The notes under the pieces: generated by a model
Database searches by the model: none
Told to the model about the DNA's origin: nothing
Seen by the model: only the letters and a program-made list of their open reading frames with translations
Source: JALRHH01 sp964638875
Lineage (GTDB): Bacteria; Patescibacteriota; Saccharimonadia; Saccharimonadales; JALRHH01
Direction: 5' to 3'
DNA length: 6,894 bases
NCBI GenBank assembly: GCA_964638875.1
Contig: CAZXBL010000041.1
Coordinates: 1-6,894 of the forward strand
Shown here: positions 1-6,637 of the stretch, one piece after another
How the letters are laid out: each line of letters begins with the position of its first letter
Position numbering within the stretch: the first letter of the stretch is position 1
Program-made: the position numbers and the translations under genes

Positions 1-1
1 G

Positions 2-196
2 ATGTTCGTATTTATCGTGAGCACCATTGCCGCTACTATACTGCTCTATGGCGGAGTACGTAGTGCAATTATTTCTATAGGGCGTAACCCATTGGGTAAA
101 AAAGCGATCATCCGAGGCATGTTTCAGGTGATCATTACTGGACTAATAGTTTTCATTAGTGGCGTTTTTGGGGTATATTTACTACTAAGAGTATGA
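2..196 (+). CDS. atpE: F-type ATP synthase c-like subunit, probably 5'-truncated by the window edge
   Basis: Membrane ring (c) subunit of the Fo motor, which normally carries H+ or Na+ on a conserved acid in its second helix. The 64 visible residues form two hydrophobic helices (about 1-25 and 38-63) joined by a polar loop, GRNPLGKKAI, which matches the Arg-(Asn/Gln)-Pro loop diagnostic of c subunits. The position directly upstream of atpF also fits. The ATG at base 2 leaves only 27 residues before the loop, where E. coli c has about 40, so the real start is probably left of the window and this Met internal. A shortened protein cannot be excluded. Helix 1 lacks the usual alternating glycines. 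There is no Asp or Glu anywhere in the visible protein, so the ion-binding carboxylate expected shortly after the Gly-Leu of helix 2 is replaced by aliphatic residues (GLIVFIS). The family call is fairly firm; canonical ion transport is doubtful. Confidence 0.72.
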   Translation: MFVFIVSTIAATILLYGGVRSAIISIGRNPLGKKAIIRGMFQVIITGLIVFISGVFGVYLLLRV

Positions 197-215
197 AACG
201 TTTGGGTGGGAAATA

Positions 216-842
216 GTGGACAGCTTACAGCTTGGGCTAATCTTAATAAGCTTACTTGGGGCAACTGCCTCGTTTATCTGGGTGGCACTACGACTTGGCG
301 CTGCCAATGAACCAAAACAAGGGAAAGACGCAGTTAGTGTTTTGAGCGATGCTGCCGAACAGGATGTTGAACACATCTTTAATGACGAATTCCGTGAAGA
401 GCTCCGCAACAGGGGTCGTCTGCACTTTGAAAAAATTATTGGTGAGAACGCTATGTTCTTGCAACAAGACCTGCGTCTAACAACTTCCCAGCTTAACGAA
501 TACATGAAGACAGAGATTACGCAGAAACTCGAAGAAGAATTTGCTAAGTACGAACAGTCAATCACCGATGCCAAGCAGATGGCACTGGATTCTATCTCTA
601 AAACTCAGGAAGCGATTGAAGAACAAAGGGATCTGATGGGCCAACAAATTACAAAGCAAATCGAAACTGAAAAGCAGCATTTAGTGAAGCGGTTCGAAGA
701 CAACATGGCGGACATCGTAAACCACTATGTATTGGCTGCAATTGGCGACCAAATTGATTTGAACGATCAGCTTGAATTTATCCTGAGTGATATTGAGGCG
801 AACCGGGAAGCAATACTACAGGATCTCAAAAATGGCACCTAA
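216..842 (+). CDS. atpF: F-type ATP synthase subunit b (peripheral stalk)
   Basis: Subunit b anchors the peripheral stalk in the membrane and holds F1 through delta. The protein has 208 residues, longer than the roughly 156 of E. coli b. One N-terminal membrane helix lies at about residues 5-27, followed by a long charged, Gln/Glu/Lys-rich stretch (about 40-165) with coiled-coil character. The C-terminal 40 residues (ADIVNHYVLAAIGDQIDLND and onward) resemble the b region that binds delta. The start is a GTG at 216, 19 bases after the atpE stop, preceded by a G-rich stretch (GGGTGGG) that can act as a weak ribosome binding site. It sits between c and delta as in classical operons, and its 3' end overlaps atpH by 11 bases. 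Sequence similarity to well-known b proteins is low, as is usual for this subunit; the call rests on architecture and position. Confidence 0.88.
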   Translation: MDSLQLGLILISLLGATASFIWVALRLGAANEPKQGKDAVSVLSDAAEQDVEHIFNDEFREELRNRGRLHFEKIIGENAMFLQQDLRLTTSQLNEYMKTEITQKLEEEFAKYEQSITDAKQMALDSISKTQEAIEEQRDLMGQQITKQIETEKQHLVKRFEDNMADIVNHYVLAAIGDQIDLNDQLEFILSDIEANREAILQDLKNGT

Positions 843-1362
843 TGCAGGCACCCAGGAAACAGACAGCTACCTGCATTTGCCCTTGTCTATTGTTACAAAG
901 GTCGATGCAGGTCGTTTAATTCGCGAGCTTGATCAAATTGATACTTTTTTAAAAGGTGCAGCTATTCGTGAGCCTGGAACCCCTGTTAAAATGCCCCGTA
1001 CCAGTCGTTTGCTTGATGAAACGGTCCAGGTTAATAAGCTGAACCTATTGCATGAGGATGATCGCACCCGGCTCATCCAATTCGTAAATCAAGTACGAAG
1101 CAATGCACCGGTCATGCACATTAGCTTTAGCGCCGACCCATCGCCAGCCTTTACCCAGAAGCTGATCACATGGTTGCGTTCAGAAATTCATCCCCTTGTA
1201 CTCCTTCAGATTGGTCTGCAGCCAAATATTGGTGCAGGCTGCGTACTACGTACCACAAATAAGTATTTTGATTTCAGTCTACGAGAACGGCTGAAGGAAA
1301 AAGGTGGTTTATTGGCCGAGACCCTGAGAGGGGCAGCTGTCCAAAAAGAGGCTGCCAAATGA
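832..1362 (+). CDS. atpH: F-type ATP synthase subunit delta
   Basis: Delta (the OSCP equivalent) links the peripheral stalk to the top of F1. Starting at the ATG at 832 gives 176 residues, almost exactly the E. coli length of 177. An AGGA 8 bases upstream (820-823) supports that start, while a GTG at 787 would extend the protein deep into atpF. The C-terminal third (about 100-170) matches the family well: a beta strand ending in FSADPS, a helix, then the NIGAGCVLR hairpin and FDFSLRERLKEK, corresponding to the usual GliGG...viDgSvrgrLe. The N-terminal half is helical and charged but lacks the familiar RPYAKAL-like opening of the six-helix domain. The stop overlaps the atpA start as ATGA at 1359-1362. 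The call is firm from the C-terminal motif, length and position. Confidence 0.85.
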   Translation: MAPNAGTQETDSYLHLPLSIVTKVDAGRLIRELDQIDTFLKGAAIREPGTPVKMPRTSRLLDETVQVNKLNLLHEDDRTRLIQFVNQVRSNAPVMHISFSADPSPAFTQKLITWLRSEIHPLVLLQIGLQPNIGAGCVLRTTNKYFDFSLRERLKEKGGLLAETLRGAAVQKEAAK

Positions 1363-3038
1363 GTGCAGAAAGCGGAAACCACCACTTTGATAAATTCGTC
1401 GCTGCGGGGAACCCGGTGGGCGAAGTCATTGCGGTCGACAAATTCCTGGTAAGAATGTCGGGTCTACAGCCAGTGGCAGTCCACGCCCTAATTATGTTTG
1501 CTGATGGCAGCAAGGGCTTCGTGCATCAAGTTGCTATCGACCATGTTATCGTCCTACATCTAGGTGATAATGTATTAGAAATTGGCACAGTTGGTGTGGT
1601 GCAGCACCAGGAGTTGGTCTGTAAGGTTGGTAAAGACTTTATCGGTCGTGTTGTTTCGGTAACTGGTGAACCACTCGACGGTAAAGGACCAATTGCGCCC
1701 GATGCAGCCTGGCCAGTGTTTAATACCGCACCACCACTTTATGAACGTAAATTATTGAGTGAACAGTTGGAAAGTGGTGTTACAGCAGTTGATGCGCTAT
1801 TCCCTATTGTGCGTGGCCAGCGTATGGCGCTACTTGGTGACAACAAATCTGGTAAAAGTACCGTTGTAACTCAGCTTGCGATTAATCAAAAGAATACTGA
1901 TCAAATCGTAGTATATGTACTGATTGCAAAGCGTCGAACTGATGTCGACACCTTACTTAGCCGTTTAAATGATACAGGCAGTATGAGTAAAGCGGTCGTA
2001 GTTGTAAGTACGATGTTCGAATCACTGATTGCTAGCTATATTGCGCCATATGTTGGCTGTTCCATCGCTGAATATCTCTGGCAACAGCTCAAACAAGACA
2101 CCATTATTATTTACGATGACTTGACCAGCCATGCCCATGCTTACCGTGAGGTTGCCCTGATGTCTGGTGTTAGCCCGGGCCGTGACTCATACCCGGGGGA
2201 TATGTTTTATGCCCACTCTAGCTTACTTGAGCGTGCTGGACGGCTCGATAGCACAGGGGCTCATTTAACGAGTGTGCCAGTTATTAACGCTGCTGGTGGT
2301 GACATTACTGCCTACTTGCCTACTAACGTGATGTCTATTACCGATGGTCAGTGGATTTTGGATATGAACATTTTCCGTAATGGTATCCGACCTGCTATTA
2401 ATATTGGTCTATCAGTGACTCGTGCTGGTGGTGTGGGGCATAACAAACGCCAGAAAGCACTTGCCTCAGAAACACTCAAGCTACTGGCCGACTATCGCCA
2501 GGCAGAAGAATTCTCTCACTTTGGGTCAGAACTAGCGGCCGAGGCAAAGCGTGCGCTCGAAGTCGGTAAACGCCTATTCGAAATGATGACGCAAACACCA
2601 ACAGACACTTATTCGTTGATGTCGCAGCAGTTAATGCTTGATATTGTGCTGCATGCTGAGAGCACCGCACCACTGGATATCCCAACGTTGAAGCTGAGCG
2701 TTGCAGAATTTGCCGCCCAGGTAACGGGCGATGAGAATTACGACAGCGTCAAAGAGCAGTTGTTAATCAAGTGTAGTCCAGGCTACAAACCTCCAGGCGA
2801 AGCAGCTCCCGAAGCGTCGGCAGACTCAAACCCAGAACCAGCTGCACCAGTCGAAGAAAAGGACGAAAGAAGTAAGAAAGAAAAGAAGCAGGACGCGAAA
2901 GAGGCAAAAGAAGCTGAAAAGCAGGTAGAAGCAGAAGCCCATAAAGTAGAGGAAACCCCTGCCAATAAGCCTGCAGAACAGCCTGGAGAAAAGGTTGAAG
3001 CCAAGCCAGCCGAAGAGCATGCTGAGGTCAAAAAATGA
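1359..3038 (+). CDS. atpA: F-type ATP synthase subunit alpha with long charged C-terminal tail
   Basis: Alpha forms the F1 hexamer with beta, binds nucleotide non-catalytically and supplies the arginine finger. The protein has 559 residues against about 510 usually. Visible landmarks are the beta-barrel domain (about 18-90), GRVVSVTGEPLDGKGP, Walker A GDNKSGKS (160-167), Walker B IIIYDDL with Asp253/Asp254, SPGRDSYPGDMFY, and the arginine finger Arg355 in SVTRAGG. A helical C-terminal domain runs to about 475. Two departures stand out. The N-terminus is several residues shorter than in E. coli, reducing the helix that contacts delta. Residues from about 478 to 559 are a Lys/Glu/Ala/Pro-rich low-complexity extension. 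AAGAGG (1346-1351) lies 7 bases before the ATG, and that ATG overlaps the atpH stop. The 3' end overlaps atpG by ATGA. Identity is certain; the tail's role is unknown. Confidence 0.97.
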   Translation: MSAESGNHHFDKFVAAGNPVGEVIAVDKFLVRMSGLQPVAVHALIMFADGSKGFVHQVAIDHVIVLHLGDNVLEIGTVGVVQHQELVCKVGKDFIGRVVSVTGEPLDGKGPIAPDAAWPVFNTAPPLYERKLLSEQLESGVTAVDALFPIVRGQRMALLGDNKSGKSTVVTQLAINQKNTDQIVVYVLIAKRRTDVDTLLSRLNDTGSMSKAVVVVSTMFESLIASYIAPYVGCSIAEYLWQQLKQDTIIIYDDLTSHAHAYREVALMSGVSPGRDSYPGDMFYAHSSLLERAGRLDSTGAHLTSVPVINAAGGDITAYLPTNVMSITDGQWILDMNIFRNGIRPAINIGLSVTRAGGVGHNKRQKALASETLKLLADYRQAEEFSHFGSELAAEAKRALEVGKRLFEMMTQTPTDTYSLMSQQLMLDIVLHAESTAPLDIPTLKLSVAEFAAQVTGDENYDSVKEQLLIKCSPGYKPPGEAAPEASADSNPEPAAPVEEKDERSKKEKKQDAKEAKEAEKQVEAEAHKVEETPANKPAEQPGEKVEAKPAEEHAEVKK

Positions 3039-3897
3039 AGCGCCCGAATGAAATAGAACGCGAAGAGATCGCCATGGGTGCGCTCGTTGAATTGACTAGT
3101 GTGTTTGAGGGCATCGCCAGTATGAAGATTGCCCAGATCAAGAACCAGGTGCTTGAGGCAACGGCGTTCTTTAACCAACTGTGGCACATCTATTCACAGC
3201 TGCATGTTAGTGCTATTTTGGATTCGGACGAAGCCAAGATGATGTCGAAGTTATCGATAAGGAACTATACATTATTATCACCGCAGAAGGTGGCTTTAGT
3301 GGAGATATCGACCAAAAGCTGATTCACCTAATGCTCAAAACGTACGACAAGGAGAAGAATGCTATTATTGTGATTGGTCACCACGGAGCAATTCAACTTG
3401 CGCAGCGCGGCATTTCATACGAGAAGTACTTTAAGCTGCCAAGTAAAGACAAAAACATTAATGTAACCCCGATTATTAGAGAAGTGCAAAAGTACAAAAA
3501 GACGACCGTTTTTTATCAGGAATATGTTTCCCTTATGGTCCAGGATGTGAAAAGTATTGAGCTGTCCAAGGCAGTCTCAGATAAAGGAATGCAAACAGGC
3601 AATCCTGATGAAGTTATTAGCGAAGCAAACTATATTTTTGAACCCAGCACATATGATGTGGTTGATCACCTAGAGCGTTCTATGATGCAGATTGCCATGA
3701 GTCAGTTAATCCTTAACTCAAAACTTGCACAGTACGCCTCAAGGTTTCGCGCTATGTCTGCCTCCCACACTAGGGCTGACGAAGCTAAGCACGATCTCCG
3801 TATGGATTACAATCGTTCAAAGAGAAACATCAAGGATGCACGTCTGAAAGAGATCATTAACGGGCTGAAGAAAGCTAAATCGGGGGCACCGTCATGA
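3035..3897 (+). pseudogene. atpG: F-type ATP synthase subunit gamma, interrupted by an apparent -1 frameshift
   Basis: Gamma is the rotating central shaft linking the c ring to the alpha-beta hexamer. Two overlapping frames together encode it. The first starts at ATG 3035 and runs in the gamma N-terminal helix pattern (IASMKIAQIKNQVLEATAFF) to about 3238, then reads unrelated residues to a stop at 3322. The second frame is open from 3211 and carries ELYIIITAEGGFSGDID, equivalent to the YLVVSTDRGLCGGLN core, then the Rossmann-like domain and the long C-terminal helix ending near 3894. Adding one base near 3238 (for example a second G after AAG) gives EAKDDVEVIDKELY and a 287-residue protein, the same length as E. 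coli gamma. No slippery heptamer is visible, so a sequencing or assembly deletion is more likely than programmed frameshifting. The ends overlap atpA and atpD as ATGA. If the deletion is an error, the gene is intact. Confidence 0.85.
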
Positions 3898-5227
3898 CGA
3901 CTGCAGTTGCGAGCGCCAATCCTGGAGTAATCATCTCTATTAAGGATCTAGTGGTACGTGCACAGTTCGATAGTGGTTCACCTGTGGTCGGGGAGGTGAT
4001 TATCGTTCAAAACGGACATGAGACCAAGCTACTAGTCGACCACTTGGAACCGAACGGTATCGCTATGTGCCTGAATGTCCGATCTGACCGTCGTATCCAG
4101 AAAGGGATGCGTGTGGACAGGTCTGGCAAAGGGATCCAGGTACCGACGGGCTCTGTTACGATTGGTCGTATTCTTGATGCCCTAGGAGACCCGCTTGATG
4201 GTCAGGGTCCAGTAGGGGATGAGAACACCCCTCGAAAANNNNNNNNNNTTTGACATTGCCGCCACGTTCCACAGAACTGAATATCCAGAAGCCAGAGATT
4301 CTCGAAACAGGCATCAAGGTGATCGACTTCTTTACTCCATTCGTAAAAGGTCGCAAGATCGGCATTATTGGTGGTGCCGGTGTCGGTAAAACTGTTCTGA
4401 CTATGGAATTGATTAACAATATTGCCCGTTCCGGTAGCGGTCTGTCGATGTTCTCTGGTATCGGTGAGCGTATTCGTGAAGGTCACGAATTGTGGGACAC
4501 GCTACGCGAAAATGACCTGCTTAAAAATACCTGTATGTTCTTTGCACAGATGAATGAGAACCCAGTCCAGCGTTCGCTGGTGGCTATCTCGTCGGTAGCG
4601 CTTGCAGAGCACTTTCGTGACGAAGAAGGCAAGGACATCCTGTTCTTTGCCGACAACATTTATCGTTTTATTCAAGCGCGAAACGAGCTATCGACAATTC
4701 TTGATCAAGTGCCGAATGAAGGAGGTTACGAGCCAACCATTTTCTCTGATATTAAGGTTTTCCAGGATCGGCTCAGTTCGAATGAAAACGGCTCAATTAC
4801 CTCCGTCCAAACTATCTATGTCCCTGCAGATGACTTGTCTGACCCGGCTGTGCAGTTGATTCAACATGAGCTTGACTCTGTTATCGTTCTTTCCCGTAAG
4901 GTTGCCGAGCAAGGCCAGCGCCCCGCAGTAGACCTTAACCAGACCAACTCATCACTTTTGACACCAGAAATCGTTGGTGACCGCCACTACGCACTCAGTG
5001 TCCAGGTGCAGGCGCTACTTCAAAAATACGAATCACTGAAGGGGATCATTGCAATTATTGGTGAGAACGAGCTTTCTGCATCTGACCGTGCAGACTACGC
5101 CAAGGCTAAAAAACTTATTCTGAACTTTACGCAGAACATGAATGTGATGACTAAGCATACCGGTGTTCCTGGTGATTTCTTTACACGTGAGCAAACACTC
5201 CAATCTATCGAAGAAATCGTCGCCTAA
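3894..5227 (+). CDS. atpD: F-type ATP synthase subunit beta, interrupted by an assembly gap
   Basis: The catalytic subunit of F1. The left part (3894-4238, 115 residues) holds the beta-barrel domain ending GRILDALGDPLDGQGPVG. After 10 N, the right part (in frame at 4250, about 325 residues) continues with LETGIKVID, Walker A GGAGVGKT (4370-4393), catalytic Glu in GERIREG (4466-4468), Walker B Asp in FFADNIYR (4652-4654) and TSVQTIYVPADDLSDP. Comparison with E. coli indicates few or no missing residues at the gap. The flanking frames require a true gap length of 2 modulo 3, so 10 is a placeholder. The DELSEED loop reads NELSASD (5066-5086). The adenine-stacking Tyr (E. coli Tyr331) is Arg (4919-4921), and the protein ends about 30-40 residues early, without the PEQAFYMVG segment. 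A GGGGG (3882-3886) precedes the ATG, which overlaps the atpG stop. The downstream TTG at 4250 is not a real start. Confidence 0.95.
4239..4248. other. Assembly gap of 10 N inside atpD
   Basis: Ten undetermined bases separate two contig ends within the beta-subunit gene. The left flank is read in the frame of the 3894 start; the right flank encodes LPPRSTELNIQKPEILETG in a different frame. The true length therefore cannot be 10 if the gene is intact, and it must be 2 modulo 3 (or an undetected overlap). It shows that the sequence is a scaffolded draft. Confidence 0.97.
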
Positions 5228-5232
5228 GGGAG
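5226..5232 (+). promoter_or_regulatory. Ribosome binding site of atpC
   Basis: AAGGGAG lies 9 bases before the atpC ATG at 5242 and overlaps the atpD stop codon. It is the strongest Shine-Dalgarno match in the operon. It supports 5242 as the start, rather than the ATG at 5317, which would remove the N-terminal extension of epsilon. Confidence 0.7.
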
Positions 5233-5241
5233 TATAAATCC

Positions 5242-5553
5242 ATGCCCGACGAGACACCCCAGCCAGAAACAACCGAAGAAAAACCCGCCGTCGCTAACCA
5301 TGTTGACGGCAAAACAATGCACGTCAAAATTCACGCCCCATTTAAAGTCTATTTTGATGGTGAAGCGACCAGTATATCTGCAGTGAATCCCACGGGACCG
5401 TTCGATATTCTGGCAAAACACCACAATTTCATGACGCTACTGAGTACTGGCGACATAATAGTTAGAACAGAGAGTGGAGAAGAGAAAATCCCGATTACAC
5501 GTGGGATCATGCACGTCAAAGCTGATGAAATCATTGTCTTCCTAGACGTCTAG
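5242..5553 (+). CDS. atpC: F-type ATP synthase subunit epsilon, beta-sandwich domain only
   Basis: Epsilon sits on gamma near the c ring; in most bacteria its C-terminal helices can extend into F1 and inhibit ATP hydrolysis. The protein has 103 residues against about 138 in E. coli. Residues 1-25 are an acidic, Pro/Glu/Thr-rich extension. Residues 26-103 match the N-terminal ten-stranded sandwich: MHVKIHAPFKVYFDGEATSI, then PFDILAKHHNFMTLLSTGDI (the usual GeLGILpnHaplLt.LkpG) and ITRGIMHVKADEIIVFLDV. It stops right after the last strand, so the helical hairpin is absent. The stop is a clean TAG with no remnant of the helices before the convergent gene. It is the last gene of the operon, 14 bases after atpD. 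The call is firm from the motif pattern and position. Loss of epsilon-type inhibition is an inference. Confidence 0.9.
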   Translation: MPDETPQPETTEEKPAVANHVDGKTMHVKIHAPFKVYFDGEATSISAVNPTGPFDILAKHHNFMTLLSTGDIIVRTESGEEKIPITRGIMHVKADEIIVFLDV

Positions 5554-5580
5554 CGCATCTCACACCAGCCAGCCTGCTCA

Positions 5581-5593
5581 CGAGCCGAGCTCG
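5581..5593. terminator. Small hairpin between convergent genes, possible weak terminator
   Basis: CGAGC-CGA-GCTCG forms a 5-bp GC-rich stem with a 3-base loop in the 66-base gap between the atpC stop and the stop of the minus-strand gene. Convergent genes usually have termination here, and a hairpin works on both strands. There is no T tract directly after the stem on either strand (the nearest run, TTTTT at 5617-5621, is more than 20 bases away), so intrinsic termination is only a possibility. Confidence 0.25.
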
Positions 5594-5619
5594 CAATCCG
5601 CTAGAGGCAATAAGAATTT

Positions 5620-6615
5620 TTAGTCGATAACTATGTAGTCGAAGGCAAAGCTGCCTGTACGAACATTTGTTGTGCAGATACTGAAGTTATTATTGCTTCG
5701 ATTAACATAATAGTTGATCTCAGCTGCGGCAGAACCAATGGGTGTTATTACTACATGTGGGGTGTTAGAAAAACGTTGCGTAAAGTTAACGGTTATATAG
5801 CAGCCCGTTCCTGCCCCACCCGCAACGTTAATATTTACTGTGCCCGCTGTATCAGTGCCACTAACTGCCGTTGTACCACCCGGGCCAAGTGCACTACCAT
5901 CACTTTTACTAGGGGTTCCTCCACCAGCATCAATGTGTCTCGAAATATTTAGATCACCGGATAATTGTAGGCTTTGTACAGTAAGTTGAGGCGCAGATAT
6001 CGGACCACCAAAGCTTGCACCCCCGCTTGAAGTCAGTCCCTTTTGAATATTAAGCTGACCTTGTATCGTAGTATTACCTGTAATACTCAAGTTATTAGCA
6101 GTAATCTGGTCAAAAGTACTGGCACCCGACACACTAATACCTGGTAGGCTCAGTGCACCACCCACCTTAATAGTTCCGGCTACGTCCAGGCTATCTCGAA
6201 CTAAAACCTTGCCGCTAAAGATAGCATTTGATTCTATAGAAAGTATTGATTTAGGGTCGCCGATCTTTTGTTCTGATTCACTCAATTTCTTTAATTCGTC
6301 AGCTGATAAAGTCTGGGTGTTAACGGTCGTCGGGGCATTAGCTTTTTTATTCTTGTTAATTCCAATCAGCACAAAGCCACCAGCCAGTACAATGATCAGA
6401 AGGAACAGCAAAACATACACATTAACGTGTGCGATCAGCCCTTGTATCTTCTTGCCGAAACTCTTTTTTGGCGCCTCAGTCTGAGCCTTTTTAGCGTCGC
6501 TATCAGCCAATGCATCAGTGGTGCTCTCTAATGCGTTGCTATCATCAACGGGCGGTTGAGCATCAGTGCTCTCGAGGCTACTCGATTGGTTGGTCTCTTC
6601 TTGCTTTTTTTCCAT
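5620..6615 (-). CDS. Membrane-anchored surface protein with beta-repeat stalk and C-terminal domain
   Basis: No named family is recognised. Starting at the ATG at 6615 the protein has 331 residues. Residues 1-60 are polar and Glu/Ser/Asp-rich, then basic (KKSFGKKIQ) before one membrane helix at about 64-86. The basic side before the helix predicts a cytoplasmic N-terminus and an exported C-terminus. Residues about 130-230 are repetitive short beta strands with Gly turns (IFSGKVLVRDSLDVAGTIKV, then similar units such as LSITGNTTIQGQLNI), which resembles a beta-helix or bactofilin-like stalk. A Gly/Ser/Thr linker (231-268) leads to a beta-rich C-terminal domain (about 258-331). That domain contains Cys272 and Cys314 and the pattern ITVNFTQRFSNTPHVVITP ... 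SFAFDYIVID, reminiscent of small lectin-like or fibre-tip domains. A GTG at 6675 would add 20 residues but lies upstream of the predicted promoter. A role in surface attachment is inference. Confidence 0.85.
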   Translation of the reverse strand: MEKKQEETNQSSSLESTDAQPPVDDSNALESTTDALADSDAKKAQTEAPKKSFGKKIQGLIAHVNVYVLLFLLIIVLAGGFVLIGINKNKKANAPTTVNTQTLSADELKKLSESEQKIGDPKSILSIESNAIFSGKVLVRDSLDVAGTIKVGGALSLPGISVSGASTFDQITANNLSITGNTTIQGQLNIQKGLTSSGGASFGGPISAPQLTVQSLQLSGDLNISRHIDAGGGTPSKSDGSALGPGGTTAVSGTDTAGTVNINVAGGAGTGCYITVNFTQRFSNTPHVVITPIGSAAAEINYYVNRSNNNFSICTTNVRTGSFAFDYIVID

Positions 6616-6637
6616 TTTCCAAAATCTACTTATGCTA

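Noticed and set aside
787..831. Upstream GTG start for atpH
   Set aside because: It would add 15 residues without family resemblance inside atpF; the ATG at 832 has an AGGA at a good distance and gives the usual delta length.
2783..3187. Minus-strand open frames opposite the alpha tail and gamma start
   Set aside because: They are shadows created by the Lys/Glu-rich codons of the atpA tail; no ribosome binding site or recognisable protein.
3211..3322. Programmed -1 ribosomal frameshift in atpG
   Set aside because: No slippery heptamer in the required phase and no obvious downstream pseudoknot; a simple one-base deletion restores the exact family length.
3331..3897. Independent gene starting at ATG 3331
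   Set aside because: The Met is internal to the gamma core helix (HLMLKTYD), and the upstream codons in the same frame from about 3241 already encode gamma sequence; it is the second half of a frameshifted atpG.
4250..5227. Separate ATPase gene starting at TTG 4250
   Set aside because: The sequence continues the beta subunit mid-domain directly after the N gap; the start is an artefact of the gap.
5755..6484. Plus-strand open frames opposite the surface-protein gene
   Set aside because: Antisense shadows with biased composition; the minus frame is long and has coherent domain architecture and a promoter.
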